A stretch of 64,000 nucleotides of DNA from Porphyra umbilicalis (taxonomy: Eukaryota > Rhodophyta > Bangiophyceae > Bangiales > Bangiaceae). Every line of letters begins with the position of its first letter. Positions within the stretch are counted from its first letter, which is position 1. The notes under the pieces are model-generated. The model ran no database searches and was not told where the DNA came from. It saw only the letters and a program-made list of their open reading frames with translations. Positions 33,055 through 44,500 of this stretch are shown here, piece after piece. Both the position numbers and the translations under genes were made by a program. The stretch lies in the NCBI GenBank assembly GCA_002049455.2, contig KV918780.1, forward strand, positions 186,001-250,000, in the 5' to 3' direction.

Positions 33055-34442
33055 GCGCGACCCGCCGCCGGGGGTGGGGCGCCCACCCGCGGCGGCGGCG
33101 GCGGCGGCGACCGCGGGGGCGCGTCGCCCCCCCCCCCCCGCCGCGGCGCCCCGCCCCCGCCGGCGGCGTGCGCGCCACTTCCTCCGCGTCGCCGCGTCGC
33201 CGTGTGGGACCGCCCTCCAACTGCAAACGGCGGTGACGCTGTACCGCCGGCGGGAGGCGGGGGGCGGCGGCGACGCGGCGGCGGCGGCGGCGGCGGCGGC
33301 CGCCGCCGCGGCGACGGCGGCGACCGTTGCGACTGCCGCTGCGGCGCCCGCAGCCGTGTCCCCCTCGGCGCGCCCACGGGGTGGGGAAATAACGCGGCCC
33401 CCCCCCCACGGCGGGCTCCCCCCCCGCCTCGCGCTCGTCTCCCTCCTCCACGTGGCCGACGCGCGCTACTACGCCGCCCTCGACGCGCTGACGGGGGGCC
33501 CCGCGGGCGCCGGCCCCTTTGCCACCGTCTTTACGGAGCTCGTCACCGACGCGGGGTGCCTCGCCTGGGACGCGGCCCGCCACGGCTACCGCGTCGCGAC
33601 GCCCCTGGTGCCGACGGGCGCGTGCCGGCGGCTGGCCGCGTCGGTCGGGCTCGTGGCGCAGCTTGACGCGCTGCCGCCGCACGCGCGGGGGGGGTGGCTC
33701 GTTGCCGACGTGCGGTCCGACGCGTTGCGGAGGGGGGGGGGGGGGGGTGCCGCCGCCGCCGCGCCCGCCGGGCGACGGCGGCAGCGGCGGCGACAGCGGC
33801 AGCGGCAGTGGCAGCGGCAGCGGCAGCGGCGGCGGCGGCGGCGGCGCCGCCGCCGCCGCCGCGGCGCCTCCCGCGCGCGCCCCGCCGCCCGTGTCGCCCG
33901 CCGCCCGCTCCGCGGCGGCGCGGCGGTCGCGCGCGGCGGCGGGGCGCGTCGGTGGGGCGCTCCTCCGCGCCGCCCTGTGGCTCGTGCCGCTGCCCGAGCT
34001 CGCCCTCCTCCTCACCGATTGGGCGGCGCCGGCGGCGGGCGGCGCCGCCGCGCCGCGGGCGCCCGGCGGGAGCGCGTCGCCGCCGGCGGCGGCGGCGCGT
34101 GACCCGCGGGGTGCCCCCCCCCCCCCCCGGCGCCCCCCCCGCGCGCGCCGCCGCCGGGCGGGCGGGCGCCCCCCCCCCCCGGCGTGGGCGTATCCCCGCT
34201 GCTGCCGGTGCTCGGCTTTGCCGCCGCCGGCGGGGACGTGGCGTCTGCCCGCCGCGTGCTCTTTGCGCAGACGCTGCTCAGCGGCGCCGCCGTCGCGGCC
34301 GCCTCCCAACCCTCCGTGACGATTGGCGCGCGCAACGCGGCGGCGGTGGCGGCGGTGCTGCGGGGGTGCGCCGCCCCCGGCTGGGGGGAGGGGCGCGACG
34401 GCGGCGGCAGCGACGACGACGACGGCGACGCTGTCACGCGGG

Positions 34443-34484
<42 letters not shown>

Positions 34485-35436
34485 GGGAGGGCGCCAGCGA
34501 CGGGGACGATGGCGACGGCCCCGTCGTGGCCCTGTTGTACGGCGTCAACCACGGGGCGTCGCTCGCGCGGCGGCTTGAAGACGGCCTCGGCATGGAGGTG
34601 GTCGGCGTCGCGTGGCTCCCGGCGTGGACGCTCGGCGACGGCGCCGCCGCCGTCCGCTGGTGGCGCGCGTGGAGCGGGTGGCTCGGCGACGCGGCCGGCG
34701 CCGGCGCCGCGCCGCGTGTGGGGGGGGGGGGGGGGGCGCCGCCGCCGCCCCGGGCGTCGGCGCGCGGGCGGCGGGGTGGCACGACGTGGCCGCCGCGTTG
34801 GACGCGGCGGTCGCGCCCGTGGCGACTGTCGCGGCGGCGGGCGGCAGCGGTGGCGGCGGCGGTGGGGCGGCCGGCGCCGCGTCGGCGGGTGGCGGTGCCG
34901 TCGGCACACCCGTGGCGCCCGTTGGCGGCGGCAGCGGCGACGCTGCCGCCGCGTCCGCGGCAGCAGTGGCCGGGGCGGCGGTCCCCCCGCCCCCACCCTC
35001 GGGCGCGCGCGCGTGGGAGGTGGCGGCGGTCACCGCCTTGGCCGTTGCCGCGGCGGCCGCCGCCGCCCTGTCGGCGGCCGACTGGGTGGCAACCGTGGAG
35101 GGCCTCGCCGCCCTCCTCGCCGCCGCCGTCGAGCGGTCGGCCGCGCCGGGCGGCGGCGGCGACGTGTGGGCGACGCTCTGGTCAGCCGCCGCCGCGGGCG
35201 GTGGGGGGGGGGGGGGGGGGGACGCGGGGGGGGTGGCCGCCGCCGCCGCCGCCACCGTCACGGCGGCAGCGGCGGGGGGGGGGGGGGGGGGCGCCGCCAA
35301 CGCGCTGGGGGTGGGGGTGCTCGGCGAGCGGGCGGTGGGGGAGCTGGGGGGGTACGCGCTGCGGCACATTGTGGCGCGGCGGCTGTTGCGGACGGTTGTG
35401 CTGGAGCCGCTCGTGCAGCAGGTGGCGGATGTGTAA
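32789..35436 (+). CDS. TraB/PrgY-like membrane-associated protein (frameshifts in homopolymers)
   Basis: The conserved region starts at about 33170 with ASPCGTALQLQTAVTLYRR, then LALVSLLHVADARYYAALDAL, FATVFTELVTDAG and VGLVAQLDALP, which follow the TraB-like pattern (LQTAVTRYE, VGAVHIADxxYY, LYELV). Further on are LLRAALWLVPLPELALLL, SVTIGARNAAAV and VVALLYGVNHGASLARRLE...VGVAWLPAW. The C-terminus (to 35436) has hydrophobic Ala-rich segments and ends LLRTVVLEPLVQQVADV. Joining these needs frame changes in G or C runs near 33730-33747, 34110-34180 and 34719-34735. The role of eukaryotic TraB relatives is poorly defined (some are in mitochondrial outer membranes, from memory). The N-terminal 130 residues are low-complexity, so the start is uncertain. 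Confidence 0.55.
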
Positions 35437-36027
35437 GGGCGTCAGGGGGGGGATGTCATGTCCCTGGAGGACGGAGCGGTCCAGTCACGATGTGTTGCTC
35501 GGACGCAAAGCGGAGGGCGGCGGCTATGACATGTGGTGCGTTATGTGCCTCGTGCGTGGTGGACCCTGTATTGGCCGGAAGACAGTCAGAGTCAAAGTGG
35601 TGTCAGGCCCTTGGCGGCTGTCGCCAGCTGCCACGGGGAACGAAGCGACCGCCAGGCTGTCCCTTCTGGCGGCGGCAGCCATGGGCAGCTGCCCAACAGT
35701 GCCGAGCGAAAATCCGGCCACCGCCGTGCTCCTACGTTGATCCACCGATCAAGTGGCCCCCCGCTGGCGTACCGTTCAGCGCGCCCCGGTTCTCTCTAAG
35801 CTCTCGCCAACGTCAACGCCGCACACACCGCGACCACCAGCACTCTCGCCGCGACGCACACGCCGTCGCCGCCGCCGACGCCGCGGGGCGGTACCAGCAA
35901 TCCCGCTTGGCCACCCCAGCTGCGTGACTATCTTGTCTGCCTGCAGACGTGTTCCTGCTGCCGCCGTCTGGTGTTTGCCAGTTCCCCCCTCCGACCGGGC
36001 CGCCCGTCTCCTTTGCCTCCCGACGTC
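35437..36027. other. intergenic upstream of AsnRS
   Basis: Spacer of about 590 bp between two plus-strand genes. It must contain the AsnRS promoter, but no specific element stands out. Confidence 0.35.
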
Positions 36028-37722
36028 ATGGCGACGCCCGGCGGCGCCGCCGAGGCGGCGCCCGCGCCCGATGCGCCCGCCCCCCCCGCGACGTCCACGG
36101 CGGCTGACACCTCCGCCGCCGATCCGGGCGCCTCCGTCGAGGCCCTGACCGTAACGCTCGAGCAGTTCCTCGCCATGGACGCGACCGCGCGGGCGGCGTT
36201 GCCCAAGGCGCGCCTCAAGAAGATGCTCAAGACGGAGCAAGGGCACCTCAAGAAGGTTGCCAAGGCCGCAGAGATGGCCGCCCGCGCGGAAGAGGAGTCC
36301 CGCGTCCGCGCCGAGCGGGCGGCGGGGGTGGTGCTCGAGGTGGACGCGAGCCTGCCCGCCCCACGGACCATCAAGATTCGGGACTTGGACGCGCCGGCGG
36401 TGGCCGACGGCGACGCCGGGGCGGACGGTGACGCGGCGGCGGCGCACCCCCTGCCGGGCACCCGCGTCAAGGTGAGCGGGTGGGTGCACCGCATCCGCTG
36501 GGAGGGCGCCAAGCTGCTCTTCCTCGAACTCCGCGACGGCACCGGCTTCCTGCAGGCGGTCCTCACCGGCACGCAGTGTCAGACGACCGACGCCATCAAC
36601 TTGCACCGCGAGTCGTCGGTGACGCTGTGGGGCACGCTGTCGGCCGACGCGCGCGCCAAGGGCGGCGTCGAGCTCCGCAGCGACTACTGGGAGCTGGTCG
36701 GCCGGTCGCCCGCCGAGATTGAGGAGGTGCTGTCGCACGATAGCAACCCCGACATCCTCCTCCGCAACCGCCACCTGGTCGTCCGCGGCACCCGCGCGTC
36801 GAGCATCCTCCGCATGCGGTCGATCATCACGCAGTGCTTCCGGGAGCACCTCTTTGACCGGGGGTACATAGAGTTGACGCCGCCGACGCTCGTCAACACC
36901 ATGTGCGAGGGTGGCTCCACGCTCTTCCACCTCGACTATTTTGGGGAGCCTGCGTACCTGACCCAGTCATCCCAGATGTATTTGGAAACAGGCATCCCGG
37001 CGGTCGGTGACTGCTTCTGCCTCCTCCCCTCGTACCGGGCCGAAAAGTCGTCGACGCGGCGGCATCTGGCCGAATTCCACCACCTCGAAGCCGAGTGCCC
37101 GTTCATCACCTTTGAGGAGCTCCTCGACCGGGTGGAGGACCTGGTCGTGGACGTCGTCGAGCGGGTCATGAAGCGCGGTGGGTCCCTCTTGGCGTCGGTC
37201 AACCCCAACCTCGCCGCCATGAAGCGGCCGTTCAAGCGCATGACGTACCGCGACGCCCTCGTCTACTGCCGCGACAACCTCATTTACAAGGATGAGGAGA
37301 CGCAGACGCACTTTGATTTTGGGGACGACATCCCCGAAGGCCCCGAGCGGAAAATGACGGACAAGATTGGGGAGCCGATCCTCCTCCACCGCTTCCCCGC
37401 CGCCCTCAAGTCCTTTTACATGCAAAAGTGCGACGACGACCGGGAGGTTACCGAGTCGGTCGACCTGCTCGTGCCGGGCGTCGGCGAGGTCGTTGGGGGC
37501 AGCATGCGGATGTGGAAGGAAGAGGAGCTTGCTGCGGCGTACAAGCGGGAGGGGATGGACCCCAAACCCTACTACTGGTACACAGACCAGCGCAAGTACG
37601 GGACGTGCCCGCACGGGGGGTACGGGCTCGGCTTGGAGCGGTTTGTTTGTTTTGTGCTCGGCATCCACCACATCCGGGATGCGTGCTTGTTCCCGCGCTA
37701 CCGCGGGCGCATTGAACCGTAG
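36028..37722 (+). CDS. NARS1: asparaginyl-tRNA synthetase, cytosolic type (class IIb)
   Basis: A 564-residue single-exon protein. It charges tRNA-Asn with asparagine using ATP. Residues 1-146 are an Ala-rich and Lys-rich extension (KARLKKMLKTEQGHLKKVAK) as in eukaryotic cytosolic enzymes. Residues about 147-235 are the OB-fold anticodon-binding domain (VKVSGWVHRIRWEGAKLLFL). The catalytic core follows with RMRSIITQCFREHLFDRGY (motif 1 region), SYRAEKSSTRRHLAEFHHLE (motif 2) and GLGLERFVCFVLGIHHIRD (motif 3). The tail LFPRYRGRIEP matches the usual C-terminus. The start at 36028 (GACGTCATGGCG) is the first in-frame ATG. No plastid or mitochondrial transit sequence is evident. An aspartyl-tRNA synthetase reading is excluded by the Asn-type motif 2 sequence. 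Confidence 0.93.
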   Translation: MATPGGAAEAAPAPDAPAPPATSTAADTSAADPGASVEALTVTLEQFLAMDATARAALPKARLKKMLKTEQGHLKKVAKAAEMAARAEEESRVRAERAAGVVLEVDASLPAPRTIKIRDLDAPAVADGDAGADGDAAAAHPLPGTRVKVSGWVHRIRWEGAKLLFLELRDGTGFLQAVLTGTQCQTTDAINLHRESSVTLWGTLSADARAKGGVELRSDYWELVGRSPAEIEEVLSHDSNPDILLRNRHLVVRGTRASSILRMRSIITQCFREHLFDRGYIELTPPTLVNTMCEGGSTLFHLDYFGEPAYLTQSSQMYLETGIPAVGDCFCLLPSYRAEKSSTRRHLAEFHHLEAECPFITFEELLDRVEDLVVDVVERVMKRGGSLLASVNPNLAAMKRPFKRMTYRDALVYCRDNLIYKDEETQTHFDFGDDIPEGPERKMTDKIGEPILLHRFPAALKSFYMQKCDDDREVTESVDLLVPGVGEVVGGSMRMWKEEELAAAYKREGMDPKPYYWYTDQRKYGTCPHGGYGLGLERFVCFVLGIHHIRDACLFPRYRGRIEP

Positions 37723-38203
37723 AGCGGGGGGAAGAGGGTGGTAGGGGGGCGGGGGGCGGGGGGTGCGACTCGGGAGTGGGCATTGCACTGCTCGTCGGTC
37801 GCTGCGCTTTTGTTGGGGGGTGCCTTGAGTTGGAAGGCGGTCGACGGGTGTCGTGCAAGAGACGGCAGCTTTTTGGGGAGTGTGCAGGAGTTGGGCGAGC
37901 GCGCCGGAACGGAGGTGGAATCACTGTTGGACATCGCGCGTCTGCGTGTCGAGGGCCCGCCATGCTGCGTCGCCACCGATGTGTGTTGTCTCTTCGCCAA
38001 TGCAGGTGCTTCCCCGTGCGGGTGGACCGTTGACCCTACCAGCATGCAACGTTTGCTAGCTGTCGCTCAGTCACTCTACCGTAGCCCCCAGGACCCCGTT
38101 TTCGTTTCCGCTATGCAAAGAATAAAACAAGCAAGAAAAGCAAAACAACACAACACCGAAAAAAAAAAAAAACCTCGTGACGCAGATGCCGCACCGCCCC
38201 ACC
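37723..38203. other. convergent 3' spacer between AsnRS and HDAC
   Basis: The two flanking genes end toward each other here. An AATAAA is at 38121 on the plus strand, about 400 bp after the AsnRS stop, and is followed by an A-rich stretch (38150-38172). This may be the AsnRS polyadenylation signal, inferred only from the motif. Confidence 0.4.
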
Positions 38204-39835
38204 TCAAGACCGCCCCGGACCGACCATCCCGCGCGTTTCGAGTATCGTCGCCACCTCCTCCGCATCCGCTTCGAGCTTGACCCCCGACACGTCCACCCCC
38301 ACGTGCGCCGCGACCGTGTGCGCCACGCCCCGCGCCGTCCCCCGCCAGTCGTACCCCCCCTCCAGCCCGTACACCACCGGCATGGACGGCCCAAAAGCGT
38401 CGCGCAGGGCGGTGGCCAACCCCCCGTAATCCGCCGGCGCCCAACACATGCCCGCCAGACGGTCCGCCTCGAGCGCGTCGTAGCCGGCCGACACGAGCAC
38501 GAGGCCCGGCTCGTGGGCGACCAAAAACGGCAGCATGGTGTCGACAAACGTGGCCGCATAGTCGGCGCCGGTGCCGCCCGCCGCGAGCGCCACGTTGAGG
38601 ATGTTGCGGTGCGGCCCGTCGACGCCGGGGGGGCCCGAGTTGGGGAAGAGCGGCATCTGGTGCGAGTCGGCGAGCGCCAGCCGCGGGTCCCCCGCCACGA
38701 CCGCGGCGGTGCCATTGCCGTGGTGCACGTCCCAGTCGAGGATGGCCACCCGCGACACGCCGTGCACGTCTGTGGCGTAGCGGGCGGCAATGGCCACGTT
38801 GGAGAGGAGGCAAAAGCCCATGCCCGCCTCGGGCATGGCGTGGTGGCCGGGCGGCCGCGCCAGCACAAACGCCGCCGAGCCGAGGGGGGGCGGCGGCGGC
38901 GGCGGCGCCACGCCCGCCACCGTCGGCGGCGGCGGCGCGGCGGTGCCCGCCGCGGCGCCCGCGGCGCCCGCACCGCTCGCGTCGGCGGGGGGGCTCCTGC
39001 CCACCCCGCCCGCCTCGTCGGCGCCCGACGCGGCCGACGAGGCCGACGGGGTGAAGGAGGAGGTTGGGGACTCCCCCCCCCCCCCCCCCTCCCCCCGGCG
39101 CCCCCCCCAGCGCCGCGTCGACGCCCGCCAGCCACCCACTCACCGCCAGGAGGGCGGTCCCGTAGCTCCGCGGCCCGACATAGGTGTCGGCGTCCAACCC
39201 CCCCCCCCCCCGCGCCGACACGCGGGCGACCTCGTCCACGTACGCCGGCTCGTGCACCGCCAACACCGCGCCGAGCACCGTGCCGACGCGCTCGTCCGTG
39301 AGCGGCGGCGGCGGGGACCACGTGAGCGGCAAGCCGCGCGCCGCGTGGAGGCGGCGGAGCGTCGCGACGGCGGCGGCCAGCCGCTCGGGGCACTCGGGGT
39401 GGGGGCCGGGCGCGGCGTGCGTGAGGAACACGTCCGAGTAGATGATGGTCATCGGTCGGAGGGGGGGGGGGGGGGGGGGGGGGGGAGCGCCACCGACGCT
39501 GCCGCGGCGGCGACGGGGGTGGCCGTTGACGGCGTGGCGGCAACGCCGGGGGCGGCGGGGGTTCCCGCCATTGACGCGGCAGCCGCCGCGTCGGACGGCA
39601 TTGCAGCTGCAGGGGCCGCCGCCGCGGCCGCCGCCGGTGGCCCCGTCGACGCGGGCGACGCGCCGCCACCCTCCATGGCAATGGGACGTTGCGGGCGCCG
39701 GCCCGTCGGGGCACCCGGCGGCCGGCGGGGCGCACCGGCGCAGCGGGCGCCGACGCGGGCGCCGCGCCGGCAGACGAGGCGGCCGACGCCCGGCACGTGG
39801 GCGGGGGTAAAGGCGCAGGCGGCGCCAAACGCCAT
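38204..39835 (-). CDS. class II-like histone deacetylase, predicted plastid-targeted
   Basis: The proposed start at 39835 gives MAFGAACAFTPAHVPGVGR and an Arg-rich segment, a typical red-algal transit peptide with Phe at position 3. Next come an Ala/Pro-rich linker and the core from MTIIYSDVFLTHAAPGPHPE (39452). Catalytic features are all present: ARPPGHHAMPEAGMGFCLLS with the His pair, ILDWDVHHGNGT with the zinc-binding Asp and His, SAGYDALEADRLAG with the second Asp, and YGLEGGYDW. Deacetylases remove acetyl groups from lysine; class II and bacterial-type enzymes include organellar forms such as plant HDA14. A frame change is needed at a G25 run (39461-39485) and another in C runs near 39080-39110, most likely homopolymer errors. 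If translation starts at 39452 it would be cytosolic or nuclear. Confidence 0.75.
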
Positions 39836-40784
39836 GGGAGCACCCCCGCCCGCGGGTCGAGGGCGGGACCCGCGCCGACGGGGGCGCCGCGCCTCGAGCG
39901 TCGACGCGAGCCGACGGGGTGCGCCGGGACGGCCCGCGCCGCCCACGCCGGGCGGCGGGCAGAGGGGCAGTCGCCGGTGCGGCGGGCCGGCGTTGGGCCC
40001 CACGGGGCGGCCGCGGCGCACCACGCGGGCGGGGCCCGTCGGGCGTCCACCGCCGCACCCTACCGGCGCCCACACAGAGGACGTCGTTTGTTCTCCCGTT
40101 GATGGGGAAGCGGCAATGGGGGAAGCGACGCCGCCAGCGGGGGTGGGCGGCAGCGATTCTTCCCGTGTGGGGCCTGCAAGAGACGACCGTGTCTCTCTCT
40201 GTCTGGGCGCCTCCGGGGTGCGCTCCTCTTCCTCGGCCAACTCCGCGGTTGCTGAGACAGATTTGAAACGATTCCAGCCGGTCTGCCAACGGGAAGCGCG
40301 GTCTGTGATTGTATGGGAATGAACTGATACGTTCCGGTTGAACTTGACGATGGTTCAATGAGTCGGATCGAATGAGGGTCTCGCGCATGCGTGACCCCCG
40401 CCCTCGTGAGAGTGTGCCCGCGACGTCGAGTGGAATCATATTAAGTTTGGACTCTGTTTCCCAAGAAGATGGACCAACAGAGGTGCGTGTGTTTATTTTT
40501 TCGCCCACACAAGCCAACTTATCTGGCTTTCCGTTGGTTTGCCGCCTGCAGCGACGCGCCGCGCCGCGCCCCGCGCGGCGCCGACGCCGCGCTCGGCGCC
40601 GCGACGCGCGCGGGGACGGCGGCCGCGGTGCGCACGCGCAGCTGGGACCCGCCCGCGTCGGGGTCCCCCCCCCCCCCCCCGTCCCGCCCACGGCGGTGGC
40701 AGTCCACCAGCCGCCGCCGCCGCCGCCGCCGCCGTGGGGGCGGACGGCGCCGTTTTGCGCTACTAGCGGGCACGCGGGGGCTCG

Positions 40785-40827
<43 letters not shown>

Positions 40828-41552
40828 CTCCCCCCCGTCCCACAAGCCCACCCGCGACAGCCCGCGGGCGCCGCTCGCCCGACCGCGGCGCGCGCGTGGC
40901 AGGCGCACGGCGCGCCCGCCGGCGGCGGCGCTTTCGGCGCGTGCCGCCGCGGCGGGCGGGCCCGCGGCGGCGGCCGCCCGTGGCCCGCCGGCCGACGCGG
41001 CGGGCGGGCGGGCGGGCGGCCCGCTGCGTGGCAGCCGCGTGGGGGTGCCCACCCCCCGCCGCCGGCCGCCGCCGTCCGCCGGGACGGGGCGCGCCGACGG
41101 CGTCGGTCGGGCGTTGCCGGCGGGCGGGGGGGGAGCGGTGACCCCCCCCCCCCCCCCCCCCGCCCACCGCGCGGTCGACCCTCCCGGCGTCCTCCCCAAC
41201 CAAGGGACGGCGGCCGCACGCCGCCCGCGGGCGGCCGGCCGGGCCGGCGGCGCGGCACGCGGGGCGGCGGCGGGGCGCGCCGCGCCGCTGCGGCCGCGCC
41301 GCGGCGGCGGCGCGGCGCGACCGCCGCGGCCGCCCACCGCGGGGCGCCGCCGGCGTTGGGGGGGTGGAAGGGGTGGGGGGGTGTGGGGGGGGGGGGAGGG
41401 GAGAGCACCCGCCACCGCCGTGTCCCCCAACGGCGACGCGGCCCGCCTCGCTTTTTTCACTTTCCCGCGCCTGGCGTCGGACGGCGCGGGCGGCGCGGCG
41501 CCCGCGGCGCGCCGTCCCCCGCCGTCGGCACCGCCGTCGCCTCTGCGCCGCG
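39836..41552. other. GC-rich spacer with extreme C homopolymer
   Basis: Contains a C run of about 37 bases at 40790-40826 and several shorter G/C runs. Around 40240-40520 the sequence is lower in GC and probably holds the deacetylase promoter. Long frames on both strands are composition artefacts. No gene recognised. Confidence 0.4.
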
Positions 41553-44500
41553 TCACGGGGGCGGGGCTGGCGGGCGCGGCGGGCGCGGCGGGCGCGGCGG
41601 GCGCGGCGGGGGTGTGTCGGCCGCACCGCGCCGCGCCCGGCGGCACCCACCCCCCGCGCTCAGCTTTTTGGCATACCACGACAGGGCGCTCGCGAGTGGC
41701 GTCTCGTCGGCAGTGTTGACGCTCCGCACGTCGGCGCGGCGGTGGAGGAGGGCCACCACGGTGGTGGGGTCGGCACGCCGCGCCGCCACGTGCAGCACGC
41801 GGTCCTTCGAGGTGCGGTCGGCGTCGTGGAGGAACGGGCGCACGCGGTTATTGTCGAGCAGGGCGACGCGCTTGCGCTTGACCGCCTCGAGGGCGGACGT
41901 GCTCACCGCGTTGGCGGGGTGTGTGGGCGGGAGGAGATCAATGATCTGCCGGTGGCCGAGCGCGACCGCGATGCACAGGGGCGTCTCGCCGGCGCAGCAC
42001 ACGGGTGTGGCGTCGGCGCCGAACCGAAGGAGCGCGTCGACGACGGGCGTGGCGCCCCGGCTGACGGCAAAGTGCAACGCGGTCCAGCCGTCGTGGTCCG
42101 TCGCGTTTACGTCTGCGCGCGCTGCCACCAATGATGTCACTGGAGCAAGAGGTCCGGACCACCATCCTAAATCACGTGCTTTGACTGCCCGGTGCAGCGC
42201 AGTCGAGCCGTCATGGGCCTCGGCGTGCACGTCGGCGCCCGCCGCCAGCAGCGCGTCGACCGCCTCGGCTCTGCGGCTGCCGCCCGCCCAGTGCAGCGCG
42301 GTCCAGCCGCCATTGGTCTTGGCGTGAACGTCGGCACCGGCCTCCAGCAGCGCGTCAACCGCCTTGGCCCGGCCGTTGCCGCCCGCCCAGTGTAGCTCGG
42401 TCCAGTCGTCATTGCTCATAGCGTGCACGTCGGCACCCGCCGCGAGCAGCGCGTCGGCAGCCTCAGCTCTGCCGCTGCCGCCCGCCCAGTGCAGCGCGGT
42501 CACGCCGTTATTGGTCTGGGCGTGCACATCGGCGCCCGCCGCCAGCAGTGCGTCGACCGCCTCGGCCCTGCGCAGTGGTGACTAACCGGGGGTGGGACAC
42601 AAATGCCATTATGGGCCATGTGGACCCTCATTCGGTCACGGAATCGGCGTGTGCGGGGTCACACACGCAGACTTTTTCCACAAACCTTTGTGGATGATGC
42701 TTCCTGTCTTCTTGGGTTGGATGTCTTTACACCGCCAGAAGCGTCTCGACGAGAGGAAGAGCATGGCGCCGAGTCTGGCTTGACGTGCACACCGGCTGCG
42801 GCCGCCAGCAGCGCGTCGACCGCCTCGGCTCTGCCGCTGCCGCCCGCCCAGTGTAGCGCAGTAGAGCCGTCACTGCTCTTGGCGTGCACGTCGGCACCGG
42901 CCGCCAGTAGCGTGTCGATCGCCTCGGCCATGCCGCTGCGGCTCCCATTGTACAGCGCGGTCGTGCCGTCATTGGTCTGAGCGTGCACGTCGGCACCCGC
43001 CGCCAGCAGCGCGTCGACAGCCTCAGCTCTGCCGCTGCCGCCCGCCCGGTGCAGCGCGGTCGTGCCGTCATTGGTCTGGGCGTGCACGTCGGCACCGGCC
43101 TCCAGTAGCGTGTCGACCACCTCGGCCCTGCCGCTGCGGCCCGCCTCGTGCAGCGCAGTCCAGCCGAAATCGTTCTTGGCGTGCACGTCGGCACCCGCCG
43201 CCAGCAGCGCGTCGACCGCCTCGGCCCGGCCGCTGTCGCCCGCCCAGTGTAGCGCGGTCAAGCCGTGATTGTTCTTGGCGTGCACATCGGCACCGGCCTC
43301 CAGCAGCGCGTCAACCGCCTCGGCAGTGCCGCTGCGGCCCGCCTTGTGCAGCGCGATCGAGCCGTCATTGGTCTTGGCGTGCATGTCGGCACCCGCCGCC
43401 AGTAGCGTGTCGACCACCTCGGCCCTGCCGCTGCCGCCCGCATGGTGCAGCGCGGTCGAGCCGTCATTGGTCTTGACGTGCACATCGGCTCCCGCCGCCA
43501 GGAGCGCGTCGCCCGCCTCGGCCCGGCCGCTGTCGCCCGCCCAGTATAGCGCGGTCGTGCCGTGATTGTTCTTGCTCTACGGGAAAAATTTCCTGGATAT
43601 CCAGCTACTTTCAAAAGCGCCGATCTGACACTCACAGGAGAAATATTTCCGTCTGTAGGCTCCAAGTTGACCCGCCGTATTCCGGTCACGGGGGCCCTCC
43701 CGTCGTCAAGGATCCAGGAAAAAAGCTCGATCTGATGGCACTTTGGTTGGCTCACAACGCTCCTCACTTCACTGTAAGCATACACCTGATTGGTTCTCTG
43801 TGTCCTCTGACACTGTTGCTTATAGTAGTTGATTTGAATGGTATTTATTAGTGCTGCCACGTGAACCTACAGTCAAGTGCAATCAAGCAAGTGGAAATTA
43901 ACATGAGCCGGTGAAGCGAGCGGCACGAACGCCCCGAGCCCCCGCCCGCTTCCCCCCCCTGCAAAGAAAAGGCAAGGCACAAGAAGAGCTGACAGATGTA
44001 GACAGAAAAAGTACAGGAACATACGGTAAACACCATAGCACAGAATAAGGTGCAGAAACAGAGCCAAGAGCAGAGCGGCGTGTACAGGTCAGTGGCCAGT
44101 TCAGACAAAACAACCCAGCATTCGGACACTCCCCACTTACTCACCCCTCCAACGGAGAGGGATCTGGGTGGTCGTGAAGCGGGTGGTCGTGACGGCGGCG
44201 TCCAAATGGGCCAATCCGACGGGAGAGGTTGCGGGGGCGGCGTCCGGCTGTACCCCGATAGTGCGGACGCGGCGCAGCGAGAGATGCCCCCGTCCCCTGT
44301 CTCCATCCCCTCTCCTCTTCCACCTCCCTCGTACTCCTCCCGCGCCTCTCTCCCGTCCCCCCCTCCCGTCCCCCCGAACATATCCAGCTCAAAGGTTGGC
44401 ATAAAAAAAATCACAGCAAGACGTCTCACATGCGTCCACATACCTTCACATAGGGCACGCTCCAAGGAAGCAAGGGGGGGGGGATACGTGCCTGGGACAA

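Noticed and set aside
32789..33170. A definite transit peptide on the TraB-like protein
   Set aside because: The first 130 residues are low-complexity and cross C and GGC runs, so the frame cannot be trusted.
39836..41552. Very long minus frame running from 41408 through the deacetylase
   Set aside because: Only the part below 39452 matches the deacetylase. The upstream part is low-complexity and bridges long homopolymers, so it is not treated as a real N-terminus.
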